From Deltaproteobacteria bacterium (GTDB lineage: Bacteria; Desulfobacterota; Desulfobacteria; Desulfobacterales; SpSt-501): 64,000 nt of DNA. Position 1 is the stretch's first letter. Every line of letters begins with the position of its first letter. Where the stretch lies: NCBI GenBank assembly GCA_016219005.1, contig JACRCN010000094.1, positions 62,001 to 126,000 of the forward strand, written 5' to 3'. Of the stretch, positions 51,109 to 59,332 are shown one piece after another. The position numbers and the translations under genes are program-made. Below the pieces are notes generated by a model. It was not told the DNA's origin and did no database searches. It worked only from the letters and a program-made list of their open reading frames with translations.

Positions 51109-52239
51109 TCATTTACGCCGCTTTTGCCCCAGCACCTTCCCGATCGGAGTGTATTTCAGAGCGAAGGCGTCGGCGACACCGGGGTAGGTCACCTTGCCGT
51201 CGATGATGTTGATGCCCTGGGCGATTTCCGGGTTGTCCTGGGCCGCCCGCTTGACGCCCTTTTCGGCGATCTCGATCGCGTAGGGCAGGGTGGCGTTGGT
51301 CAACGCGATGGTGGAGGTCATGGACACCGCGCCGGGCATGTTGGCCACACAGTAGTGGATGATCCCGTCGATCTCGTAGATCGGGTCGTCGTGGGTGGTG
51401 GGGTGAGCGGTCTCGATGCAGCCGCCCTGGTCGATGGCGACGTCCACCATCACCGTGCCCTTCTTCATGAGCTTGAGCATGTCGCGCGTGACCAGCCGCG
51501 GCGCGGTTGCGCCCGGGACGAGCACCGCCCCCACCACCAGGTCCGCCTCCTGCAGGTACTTGCGGATGTTGGCCGGGCTCGAAACCACCGGAAAGCAATT
51601 GGGGGGCATGACGTCGCTCAGGTAGCGCAGCCGCTCCAGGTTGGTGTCCAGGAGGTAGACCCTGGCGCCCAGCCCGCAGGCGATTTTCGCGGCATTGACG
51701 CCGACCACCCCGCCGCCCAGAATCAGCACCGTGCCGACGTCCACCCCCGGCACGCCGCCCAGCAGCTTGCCCTTGCCGCCGTATGTTTTTTCGAGGTACT
51801 TGGCGCCTTCGTGGACGGCCATCTTGCCGGCCACCTCGCTCATGGGTGTCAGCAGCGGCAGCGACCCGTTGGCCTTCTTGACGGTCTCGTAGGCGACGGC
51901 GGTGCAGCCGGATGTGATGATGGCCCGGGTCAGTTCCTCGGATGCCGCGAAGTGAAAATAGGTGAACACTACCTGCCCCTTGCGGATCAGCGGGTATTCC
52001 TTCGCCAGCGGCTCCTTGACCTTCATCACCATCGCGCACTTGGCGTAGACGTCTTTCGCCTTCGACAAGATCGCAGCGCCGGCTTTCTCGTACATCGGGT
52101 CCGTGAACCCGGACCCTTCCCCCGCATGGGTTTCCACGCACACCGTGTGGCCCCGGCCCACCAGTTGCTCAACTCCGGCCGGGGTCATCGCGACCCGGCT
52201 TTCCTTGGTCTTGATTTCCTTCAGTATCCCGACGATCAT
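51109..52239 (-). CDS. ald: Alanine dehydrogenase
   Basis: 376 residues, site ggaggga. NAD-dependent interconversion of alanine with pyruvate and ammonia. Signature parts: MIVGILKEIKTKESRVAMTP, HAGEGSGFTDPMYEKAGA, KVKEPLAKEYPLI, NAD motif LGGGVVGVNAAKIA and VDVAIDQGGCIET. It could recycle to pyruvate the alanine made by the PhnW-type transaminase 18 kb away, as seen in taurine and AEP users; the genomic link is only proximity. Confidence 0.96.
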   Translation of the reverse strand: MIVGILKEIKTKESRVAMTPAGVEQLVGRGHTVCVETHAGEGSGFTDPMYEKAGAAILSKAKDVYAKCAMVMKVKEPLAKEYPLIRKGQVVFTYFHFAASEELTRAIITSGCTAVAYETVKKANGSLPLLTPMSEVAGKMAVHEGAKYLEKTYGGKGKLLGGVPGVDVGTVLILGGGVVGVNAAKIACGLGARVYLLDTNLERLRYLSDVMPPNCFPVVSSPANIRKYLQEADLVVGAVLVPGATAPRLVTRDMLKLMKKGTVMVDVAIDQGGCIETAHPTTHDDPIYEIDGIIHYCVANMPGAVSMTSTIALTNATLPYAIEIAEKGVKRAAQDNPEIAQGINIIDGKVTYPGVADAFALKYTPIGKVLGQKRRK

Positions 52240-52334
52240 GATCTGTCTCCCTCCCAGTGCAGCAATTGATAAGTTGGTTCGAACTATCGGCCTTTTCCTT
52301 TCCGTACCCTTGAGCTTTCAGCTGCGAGCTTCGC

Positions 52335-53612
52335 TCAGCGTTCCTCGATCGGCACGTAGGGCCGCTCGTGCGGCCCTGAGTAGACCTGCCGCGGGCGGCA
52401 GAGCTTCCACTCGGGGTCGTCCATGCTCTCCTTCCACTGGGCGATCCAGCCCGGCAGCCGTCCGATGGCGAACAGCACCGTGAACATGTTGATGGGGATC
52501 CCGATGGCCTTCAGAACGATGCCGCTGTAGAAATCGACGTTCGGGTACAGGTGGTGCTCGATGAAAAAGTCGTCCTTCAGGGCGATCTCCTCGAGTTCCC
52601 GGGCGACGTCCAGCAGCGGGTCGGACAGGTTAAGCTTGTCCAGGAGCACATGAGCCATGCGCTTCATGATCCGGGCCCGCGGGTCGAAGGTCTTGTAAAC
52701 CCGGTGGCCGAAGCCCATCAGGCGGTAAGGGTTCCGGCGGTCCTTGGCGCGAGCGATCATCTGGTGCAGGTTGCCGCTGCGGGCGATCTCGCCCAGGGTT
52801 TCGATCACGGCCTGGTTGGCGCCGCCGTGCAGCGGCCCCCAGAGAGCCGCGATGCCGGCCGAGATAGCGGCGTAGAGATTCACCCGGGCGCTGCCCACGA
52901 CGCGTACGGCGGCGGTGGAGCAGTTCTGCTCGTGGTCGGCGTGCAGTATCAAAAACACGTTCAGCGCCTTGACGACATCCGGGTCGATCTCGTAGGGCTT
53001 GACCGGCGAGTCGAACATCATGTTGAGAAAGTTGGCGCAGTAGGTCAGGTCCGAGCGCGGGTAGACCACCGTGTGGCCGCGGGAGATCTTGTGAGACATG
53101 GCTGCCATGGTGCGGACCTTGGAGAGCAGCCGGGTCACCGTGATGGTGGTCTCCTCGTCCAGGTCTTGCAGCTCGGGGTAAAAACTGCGCAGCGCGTTCA
53201 CCATGGCCGAGAGAATCCCCATCGGGTGCGAGGAGCGGGGGAAATTCTGGTAAAATGTCTTCATGTCCTCGTGCACGAGCGAGTGGTCGTTCAACAGGAC
53301 CGAAAACCGGGTGAGCTCCTTCTGGGGAGGCAGTTCGCCGTTGATGAGCAGGTAGGCGGTCTCCTTGAAGGTGGACCGCTCGGCCAGCTGCTCCACGGGG
53401 ATGCCCCGGTAGCGCAGGATACCTTTTTCCCCGTCCACGAAGGTAATGGCGCTCTTGCAGCTGCCGGTGTTGGCATAGCCCGGGTCGAGGGTTATCAGAC
53501 CGGTGTCCCGGCGCAGCAGGGAAATGTCGATCGCCTTTTCCCCTTCCGATCCCGTGACGAGGGGCAGCCGGAACTCCTTGCCTGCATAGATGAGAGTGAT
53601 GTGTTCGGCCAT
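52335..53612 (-). CDS. gltA: Citrate synthase, type II
   Basis: 425 residues from the ATG at 53612 (site aaggag). Canonical Si-citrate synthase: GILRYRGIPVEQLAE, ILHADHEQNCSTAAVR, catalytic histidine in LWGPLHGGANQ, second histidine in MGFGHRVYKTFDPRA and catalytic aspartate in YPNVDFYSG. All three active-site residues are intact, unlike the citrate-synthase-fold pair at 32851-34790. It condenses acetyl-CoA and oxaloacetate at the start of the TCA cycle. It has its own promoter and may read through into ald. Confidence 0.97.
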   Translation of the reverse strand: MAEHITLIYAGKEFRLPLVTGSEGEKAIDISLLRRDTGLITLDPGYANTGSCKSAITFVDGEKGILRYRGIPVEQLAERSTFKETAYLLINGELPPQKELTRFSVLLNDHSLVHEDMKTFYQNFPRSSHPMGILSAMVNALRSFYPELQDLDEETTITVTRLLSKVRTMAAMSHKISRGHTVVYPRSDLTYCANFLNMMFDSPVKPYEIDPDVVKALNVFLILHADHEQNCSTAAVRVVGSARVNLYAAISAGIAALWGPLHGGANQAVIETLGEIARSGNLHQMIARAKDRRNPYRLMGFGHRVYKTFDPRARIMKRMAHVLLDKLNLSDPLLDVARELEEIALKDDFFIEHHLYPNVDFYSGIVLKAIGIPINMFTVLFAIGRLPGWIAQWKESMDDPEWKLCRPRQVYSGPHERPYVPIEER

Positions 53613-53666
53613 GGGCTCCTTGTGAGTGAAAAAAGCGGTTGTCGATGACGCACCGGCTCGATCTTG

Positions 53667-53695
53667 CCTATACACCATTCGCAGGGTGTGGTCAA
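53667..53695 (-). promoter_or_regulatory. gltA promoter
   Basis: Minus strand: -35 ttgacc (53695-53690), 17-base spacer, -10 tatagg (53672-53667), about 55 bases before the chosen gltA start. This supports the ATG at 53612 over a longer open frame from 53708. Confidence 0.6.
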
Positions 53696-53762
53696 AATAG
53701 GGCTGCATTTTACTTCAATGCCGGCTTATGCTAAAACAGAGCTGCCTGGAAAGGAGCCTGCC

Positions 53763-54560
53763 ATGGCGTTCAGGGAGAATTTGCTCCGGAAGATCCAGAT
53801 CGATCAACTGGCCGGCCGGGTCCTCGCCACCATCGGGGCGTTGGGTAGCGAGGTCAAGCTCGACAAGGAGGCCATGCGCAAGCTTTTAGATTTAAGCCCC
53901 TATGTCCCCCAGCGAGTGCGGGATCTCGATCTCTATGTCGAAGACACCGGCACTCCCGTCAAGAAAATTCTCGTTCTCGACAATGAACTGCCCATCTACC
54001 GGACGACGGTCGCAGACGTCGCCATGCGCAAAAGCCCCACCGTGGGCGAGATGGCGAAGATCCGGAACATCGTCAAGATCCTGCGGGATTCCGACGTCAA
54101 GATCAGCCGCAAGGCGGACTCGCTCAAGGCCGTCCAGGACGAGAGTATCGCCCGGCTCGACCTGTCCTTCGGCGCGGAGGACATCAACGACATCCGCCGC
54201 GACGGGATCGCCTCCCTCGAAAGCAAATACGCGGAGGGTGTCAACGAAAACCTCGCGCTGTTCGGCGAGCTTTTGGGATTCAAGACGGCCCCCCGCGCCT
54301 TGCGGGTACCCCACGGCACCGTCCTCGGCGCCATCTACGTCAAGGACAGTGGCGAGGAGGTGCTCGGCCCGGCCGTCCTGTTCAACCTCACCCGCAACGA
54401 TCTCAGACTGACCGAAGAGCTGTTCGGCACCTTTGAGAAGGAAAAAATCGAGCGCTTCCACCGGATCGCCTCCGGCAAGGAGCCGGCAGCCATTGAGGGC
54501 GGCGCCGTGTTCGAACACCTCCAGAAGATGGTCCTGAGCTCGCGGTCCCAGGGGAACTAG
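53763..54560 (+). CDS. Conserved-type protein of unknown function
   Basis: 265 residues from the ATG at 53763 (site aaaggag). No family recognised. It is soluble, with LSPYVPQRVRDLDLYVED near 45, a KILVLDNELPIYRTTVADVAMRKSP segment (in part: VLDNELPIYRTTVADVA), and a C-terminal FNLTRNDLRLTEELFGTFEK. It stands 19 bases before an NtrB-type kinase and is divergent from gltA. It may be part of the sensing module, but nothing in the sequence shows how. Confidence 0.75.
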   Translation: MAFRENLLRKIQIDQLAGRVLATIGALGSEVKLDKEAMRKLLDLSPYVPQRVRDLDLYVEDTGTPVKKILVLDNELPIYRTTVADVAMRKSPTVGEMAKIRNIVKILRDSDVKISRKADSLKAVQDESIARLDLSFGAEDINDIRRDGIASLESKYAEGVNENLALFGELLGFKTAPRALRVPHGTVLGAIYVKDSGEEVLGPAVLFNLTRNDLRLTEELFGTFEKEKIERFHRIASGKEPAAIEGGAVFEHLQKMVLSSRSQGN

Positions 54561-54579
54561 TGGGTGCGACGATGCCTCC

Positions 54580-55716
54580 ATGCTGCGACTCAGCCTGAAA
54601 TATCGCATCGCGCTGATCCTGGCCGGCTTTGCCGTGATCACGTTCGGCCTGGCGCTCATGCTGGTGGGGACCACCTTCCGCATGGAGGAGCTGATAGCCT
54701 CCATCGCCGAGGAAGATCACTCCGCACCGGGTGCCGCCGACCGCATCCTCGCGGCCCGGACCGCGAGCCACGAGCAGGCCGTGAAGCTGCGGATCATAGC
54801 AGCCGCCGCCATTTTTATCACCGCGGGCTTGAGCCTGCTGCTGTTCCTGGTCTTCGTCTACCAGATCGTGGTGCCGCTGCGCCGGCTGACGGCGGAGGCC
54901 TATCGGGAGGGCGGTCCGGCCCGCTCCGGAAACGAGTTCAAAACCCTGAGCCGCCGCGTGCGCGTGCTGCTGCTCGACGTGGACCAATCGCATTCCGAGC
55001 TGGAACGCAGCCGGGAGACCCTAGCCCAGACCGAAAAATTGGCCCTGGTCGGAACCCTGGCCGCCAGCATGGCCCACAGCATCCGCAATCCCTTCACCTC
55101 GGTGCAGATGCGCCTGTTTTCGCTGAGCCGGTCGCTCGAGCTGGACGATGCGCAGAAGGAGGACATGGAGGTGATCGCGGCGGAGATCCGCCGCATCGAC
55201 ACCATCGTCCAGAACTTTCTCGAGTTCTCCCGGCCGCCGAAGCTGAAGATGCAGCCGGTCAGCCCGTCCAGCGTAGTGGATTCCGCGATCCGGCTCCTGG
55301 AACACCGCCTGAAATCCTACGACGTCTCCGTGCGGGTGAACGGCCTCCGGCCGCTGCCCCGGGTGTCGGCCGACCCGGAGCAGCTCAAGGAGGTCCTGGT
55401 GAACATCATCGTCAACGCCTGTGAAGCCATGTCCCGGGGCGGATCGATCTCGATCGCGGAGTCCACGGAGGACCATCCGCTGCTGAAGCAGGTGGCGGTC
55501 ATCCGCATACGCGACAGCGGCCCCGGCATCTGCGCTGCCGACCTGGCGAAAGTCTTCCAGCCCTTCTTCTCCACGAAGGCGGACGGCACGGGGCTGGGCC
55601 TGAGCATCTCCCAGCGGATCATCTCCGAGCACCGGGGGCGGTTGGAGGTGGAGTCCGCCGCGGGCGAAGGGGCCGAATTCATCATCACGCTGCCGATCAA
55701 GGAGCCTGGCGGATGA
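54580..55716 (+). CDS. NtrB-type membrane sensor histidine kinase
   Basis: 378 residues. Two membrane helices (about 10-30 and 67-92) flank a short ~35-residue periplasmic loop. Then a HAMP-like region, HisKA with the phosphorylated histidine in ASMAHSIRNPFTSVQ (near 165) and HATPase_c with IIVNACEAM, RDSGPGI, FQPFFSTKADGTGLGL. It overlaps the NtrC-type regulator gene by four bases (ATGA), so the two form a cognate pair. The signal cannot be read from the small sensor loop. Confidence 0.93.
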   Translation: MLRLSLKYRIALILAGFAVITFGLALMLVGTTFRMEELIASIAEEDHSAPGAADRILAARTASHEQAVKLRIIAAAAIFITAGLSLLLFLVFVYQIVVPLRRLTAEAYREGGPARSGNEFKTLSRRVRVLLLDVDQSHSELERSRETLAQTEKLALVGTLAASMAHSIRNPFTSVQMRLFSLSRSLELDDAQKEDMEVIAAEIRRIDTIVQNFLEFSRPPKLKMQPVSPSSVVDSAIRLLEHRLKSYDVSVRVNGLRPLPRVSADPEQLKEVLVNIIVNACEAMSRGGSISIAESTEDHPLLKQVAVIRIRDSGPGICAADLAKVFQPFFSTKADGTGLGLSISQRIISEHRGRLEVESAAGEGAEFIITLPIKEPGG

Positions 55717-57143
55717 GCACGATTCTCATCGTGGACGACGACGACCAGCTGCGCATGAGCTTTCACAAGCTTCTCGCCGAGGAGGGCTACACGGTGGAGA
55801 GCGCGGCCGCCGGCGAAGCCGCCGTCAAGAAGGTGGAAAAAAAGGCCCCCGACCTCGTCATCCTCGACATGCGCCTGCCGGGCATGAGCGGACTCGAGGC
55901 CTTCCGATCGATCCACCGCATGGAACCCAAACTGCCGGTCATCATCATGACGGCCTACGGCACCACCGAAAACGCGATCGAGGCCACCAAGCTCGGGGCC
56001 TTCGATTACGTGCTCAAACCGTTTGAAATCCCGGCCATGCTGACCGTCATCCGGCAGGCCATGGAGGCCGGACGCTTCATGCGCTCGCCGGTGGACATGA
56101 ACGGCGCCCCGGCCGCCTCGAGCCGCGAGGCCATCATCGGCCGCAGCCGGCCCATGCAGGATGTCTACAAGGCGATCGGGCGGGTATCCTCGACCGAGGC
56201 CACGGTGCTCATCCGGGGGGAGTCCGGCACCGGCAAGGAACTCGCCGCCCGCGCCGTCTACTCGCACAGCCTGCGGGCCGACAAACCGTTCCAGGTCATC
56301 AACTGTGTCGCCATCCCGGAGACCCTGCTGGAAAGCGAACTGTTCGGGTTCGAGAAAGGTGCGTTCACCGGGGCCGCCCACCGCCGAGTGGGCAAGATCG
56401 AGCAGGCCAACGGCGGCACCGTCTTTCTGGATGAAATCGGCGACATGCCTTTCGGCATCCAGTCCAAGATCCTGCGCCTGCTCCAGGAACGGAGCATCGA
56501 GCGCCTGGGGGGGCGCGAAACCATCCCGGTGGATGTGCGCATCATCGCCGCCACCAACCGCGACCTCGAGAGCGCCCTCGAGCAGGGCCGCTTTCGCGAG
56601 GACCTGTACTACCGCCTCAAGGTCGTAACGATTTCGCTGCCGCCCTTGCGGGAGCGCCTGAGCGACCTCCCGCTGCTGGTGGATTACTTCCTGAGGCGCT
56701 ATGCCGCCGAGCTTGACATTGACAATCCCGGCATCACGCCGGAGGCTGTGACACTCCTCAACTGCCACCGCTGGCCGGGCAACGTCCGCGAGCTGGCCAA
56801 TGCCGTCCACAAGGCCCTGATCTTCAACCGGGGGGCACCGATCCCGGCGCAGGAAATGGCGCAGGCCGTCGGCGGCGGGGCCATGCGCCGCTCGCTGTCA
56901 GGCGCAGGGGCGGACCAGATCCTGCGCCAGTGGGTGCGGGAGGCCATCACCTCCGGCGAAGAGCCGAACAAGTTCGAGGCGACCGTGGACCACTTCGCCA
57001 GCATCCTGGTCGCAGAGGCCCTGAACCTCACCCACGGGAACCGGTCGCGGGCGGCGAAGCTGCTCGGCCTGTCCCGGCCGACCCTGCACTCCAAGGTCCA
57101 AAAATACAGGCTCAAGCTGAAGACGTCGGTGGAGGATGAGTGA
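55713..57143 (+). CDS. NtrC-family sigma-54-dependent response regulator
   Basis: 476 residues. Receiver domain 1-120 with phospho-aspartate D52 (LVILDMRLPGMSG). AAA+ domain: Walker A GESGTGKE near 168, sigma-54 loop GAFTGA near 215, GTVFLDEIGDMP, and RWPGNVRELANAVH. C-terminal Fis-type helix-turn-helix NRSRAAKLLGLSRPTLHSKV. It activates sigma-54 promoters after phosphorylation by the kinase encoded just upstream. A sigma-54 promoter with an upstream palindrome lies 1.1 kb downstream before uspA and is a candidate target. Confidence 0.95.
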   Translation: MSTILIVDDDDQLRMSFHKLLAEEGYTVESAAAGEAAVKKVEKKAPDLVILDMRLPGMSGLEAFRSIHRMEPKLPVIIMTAYGTTENAIEATKLGAFDYVLKPFEIPAMLTVIRQAMEAGRFMRSPVDMNGAPAASSREAIIGRSRPMQDVYKAIGRVSSTEATVLIRGESGTGKELAARAVYSHSLRADKPFQVINCVAIPETLLESELFGFEKGAFTGAAHRRVGKIEQANGGTVFLDEIGDMPFGIQSKILRLLQERSIERLGGRETIPVDVRIIAATNRDLESALEQGRFREDLYYRLKVVTISLPPLRERLSDLPLLVDYFLRRYAAELDIDNPGITPEAVTLLNCHRWPGNVRELANAVHKALIFNRGAPIPAQEMAQAVGGGAMRRSLSGAGADQILRQWVREAITSGEEPNKFEATVDHFASILVAEALNLTHGNRSRAAKLLGLSRPTLHSKVQKYRLKLKTSVEDE

Positions 57144-57283
57144 GCCGGCGCAACCCGGTGCTCCTGGTGAGCGCGTGCCCTTCAGGGACATCATGCAAAT
57201 AAGAGTCAAAACCCGCAGGCCCGCTCAACGGCGCGGGTAAGATCGAGCGCAGCTGCAACTACCCATAAAATGGAGGTGCTTGG

Positions 57284-57961
57284 ATGCTGGTCACGAATTG
57301 GATGAGCAAGAACGTCATAACGGTCAACGAAGACGACTCCATGCAGGATGCCATGAAACTGATGAAACAGCACGCCATCCGCATGCTGCCGGTGCTCAAA
57401 GACGGCCGCCTGATCGGGGTCGTCACCGATCGGGACCTGAAGCGGGCCTCGGCTTCGGACGCCACCACGCTGGACGTACACGAGATGCTCTACCTGATCG
57501 CCAAGATCAAGGTGAAAAGCATCATGTCAAAGAACCCGATCAGCGTGTCGCCTGACCTGACCGTCGAGGAAACCGCCGAGATCCTCCTGACCAACAAGAT
57601 CTCCGGTGCGCCCGTCGTCGACGCAACGGGCAAGGTCGTCGGCACCATCACCCAGACCGACTTGTTCCGGGTATTGATCGCGCTGACCGGGGTCGGCAAA
57701 CGCGGCATCCAGTTTGCGTTTCAAATCGAGGACCGGCCCGGAACCATCAAGAACCTGGCGGACCCGATCCGCAGCCACGGTGGCCGGATGGTGAGCATCC
57801 TGACCTCCTATGACAACGTGCCCGACGGCTTCCGCAAGGTCTACATCCGCATGTACGGCCTGGACCGCGCCAAGCTGCCAAGCCTCAAGGAGGAACTCAG
57901 CCGGGTGGCCAAGCTCCTCTACATGGTGGACCACCGCGAAAACAAGCGCGAAATCTTTTGA
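57284..57961 (+). CDS. CBS-domain pair plus ACT domain protein (AcuB-like)
   Basis: 225 residues, site ggaggt. Two CBS domains (about 1-60, VTNWMSKNVITVNEDDSMQDA in part: WMSKNVITVNEDDSM; and about 75-135, SIMSKNPISVSPDLTVEE) are followed by an ACT domain (about 145-215, IQFAFQIEDRPGTIKNL). CBS pairs bind adenine nucleotides and ACT domains bind amino acids, so the protein is a likely cytoplasmic metabolite sensor. It is not fused to an enzyme. A 140-base gap separates it from the response regulator. Confidence 0.92.
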   Translation: MLVTNWMSKNVITVNEDDSMQDAMKLMKQHAIRMLPVLKDGRLIGVVTDRDLKRASASDATTLDVHEMLYLIAKIKVKSIMSKNPISVSPDLTVEETAEILLTNKISGAPVVDATGKVVGTITQTDLFRVLIALTGVGKRGIQFAFQIEDRPGTIKNLADPIRSHGGRMVSILTSYDNVPDGFRKVYIRMYGLDRAKLPSLKEELSRVAKLLYMVDHRENKREIF

Positions 57962-58116
57962 CCCGCACCGCCTGATGAGGCCATGTTCCATCGCCCCTCG
58001 GGCGGTTCCCATCCTGCCGGCCCCCCCGGCCAGCTGGCGAGCGATCGCCGCATCGCCGGCCGTTGCCCCTGCCTGCCCCGTCCGCGGGCCGAAGCACGGC
58101 CGGCGGGCACCTTACT

Positions 58117-58133
58117 TTTTACAGCATGTAAAA
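58117..58133 (+). promoter_or_regulatory. Candidate enhancer-binding site for an NtrC-type activator
   Basis: ttttaca-gca-tgtaaaa is a perfect palindrome with 7-base arms, centred about 106 bases upstream of the -24 element of the sigma-54 promoter, a normal distance for an enhancer site. The activator may be the NtrC-type protein encoded at 55713. Confidence 0.5.
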
Positions 58134-58229
58134 TAATTTGACAGACCGAACCGGGCGGCAGTTCGCCCCGGAAATGGTCAAGGGCTGTCATTCCAACGTG
58201 TTAAGGCAGCGGCCGAACGCCCGGGCCGA

Positions 58230-58244
58230 TGGCATACCTGTTGC
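58230..58244 (+). promoter_or_regulatory. Sigma-54 promoter of uspA
   Basis: tggcatacctgttgc has the invariant GG (58231-58232) and GC (58243-58244) with exactly ten bases between, and only one mismatch to TGGCAC-N5-TTGC. The predicted transcript start is about 58256, 78 bases before the uspA ATG. Confidence 0.75.
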
Positions 58245-58333
58245 TGATGATATTTTACGGACAAGCGCAGCACCCCACTCCTGAATATTCGCCCCAACGG
58301 TTCACGAACCACCTTCTAAGAAGGAGGCACACC

Positions 58334-58789
58334 ATGAAAGAGTTCAAAAAAATCCTTTTCCCGGTCGATCTCTCGGAGGCTTCCGTCAAGATCGTGCCGT
58401 TCGTCCAGGGCATGGCCGCCAAACACGAGGCGCTCATCCACCTGCTCTTCGTAGCGCGGGTCTTCGACTACTTCACCAGCATGTATGTCCCCCACCCGTC
58501 GGTGAGCCAGTTCGAAAAGGAGGTCATCGATGGGGCCGAAAAACGCCTGTACGAGTTTTCCAGGGAACACTTCAAGAGCTTCGAGGGGGTCAAGAGCAAA
58601 GTGGCAGCGGGGGATCCCTCCGACGAGATCCTGAACTACGTCGACTCGAATAAGATCGACCTGGTGATCATGGGCACCCACGGCCGCAAGGGGCTCGACA
58701 AGGTCATCTTCGGTTCGGTGGCGGAGCGCGTGGTCAAATCCGCAGCAGTCCCGGTGATGGTGGTGAACCCATTCCGGATCGGCGGCTGA
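58334..58789 (+). CDS. Universal stress protein, UspA family
   Basis: 151 residues from the ATG at 58334 (site gaaggagg). UspA fold: KILFPVDLSEAS at the N-terminus, DLVIMGTHGRKGLDKVIFGSVAERVVKSAAVPVMVV at the end (shown in parts: IMGTHGRKGLDK, GSVAERVVKSA), which includes the ATP-binding G-2x-G-9x-G-S/T pattern. It is complete, in contrast to the remnant at 10329. Expression is probably sigma-54-dependent. In anaerobes such genes respond to starvation or redox stress. Confidence 0.93.
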   Translation: MKEFKKILFPVDLSEASVKIVPFVQGMAAKHEALIHLLFVARVFDYFTSMYVPHPSVSQFEKEVIDGAEKRLYEFSREHFKSFEGVKSKVAAGDPSDEILNYVDSNKIDLVIMGTHGRKGLDKVIFGSVAERVVKSAAVPVMVVNPFRIGG

Positions 58790-58867
58790 CCGGCACAGCG
58801 CAACCGGCATCGACCACCCGCGCCGCCAACCGGTATCGGGTTTGCCAAAGAAGGGAAACGGGGAGTC

Positions 58868-59281
58868 ATGGATAATAAAGGCCTCATTTTCGTGGTGGAT
58901 GACGATCCGGACATCGTGGCGACGTCGCGGATCATCCTGGAAAGCAACGGGTACGAGGTGCAGACAGCGGCCAACGGCAAAGAGGCCGTGAGCCTCCTGA
59001 GCCGGATCAAGCCCGATCTGGTGATGCTGGACGTGATGATGACCACCGATACCGAGGGCTTTGATCTGGCCTTCAAGCTCAAGGAAGACCCGGAGTTCAA
59101 GGATCTGCCGATCATTATGTTGACCAGCTTTCTCGACAAGGTGCGCGCGGAGGGACCCGGTCCGTTTGAATTCATCCTGGGGGAGGCCTGGCCGGTGGAA
59201 TGGTTGTTCGAAAAGCCGTTGGACACCAAGAAGCTGCTGGCCCGGATCGAAGCGATCCTGAAGGCGAAAAAAGAAACGTAA
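58868..59281 (+). CDS. Receiver-only response regulator
   Basis: 137 residues, site ggggag. CheY-like: acidic pocket VVDDDPD, phospho-aspartate D55 in LVMLDVMMTTDTEG, conserved T/S in IIMLTSF and lysine in FEKPLD. It has no output domain. A roughly 12-residue insertion (RAEGPGPFEFILGEAWP) sits before the KP motif. The GAF kinase begins about 50 bases downstream, so they probably form a phosphorelay. Confidence 0.92.
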   Translation: MDNKGLIFVVDDDPDIVATSRIILESNGYEVQTAANGKEAVSLLSRIKPDLVMLDVMMTTDTEGFDLAFKLKEDPEFKDLPIIMLTSFLDKVRAEGPGPFEFILGEAWPVEWLFEKPLDTKKLLARIEAILKAKKET

Positions 59282-59332
59282 CGCGTGCATTCTCCGCCGA
59301 GGCCGAACCTTCACGCACGTGGAGTGGATAGC

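Larger units (their letters stand above)
57962..58333. other. 372-base intergenic region with sigma-54 control signals
   Basis: No gene. It contains the palindrome at 58117-58133, a G+C-rich imperfect hairpin ccgggcg/cgccccgg (58155-58175) that may end the CBS-ACT transcript, an inverted repeat tgacag/ctgtca (about 58140 and 58184), and the sigma-54 promoter of uspA. Confidence 0.6.

Noticed and set aside
57211-57238. acccgc/gcgggt inverted repeat as terminator after the NtrC-type gene
   Set aside because: Short stem, long loop and no T-run.
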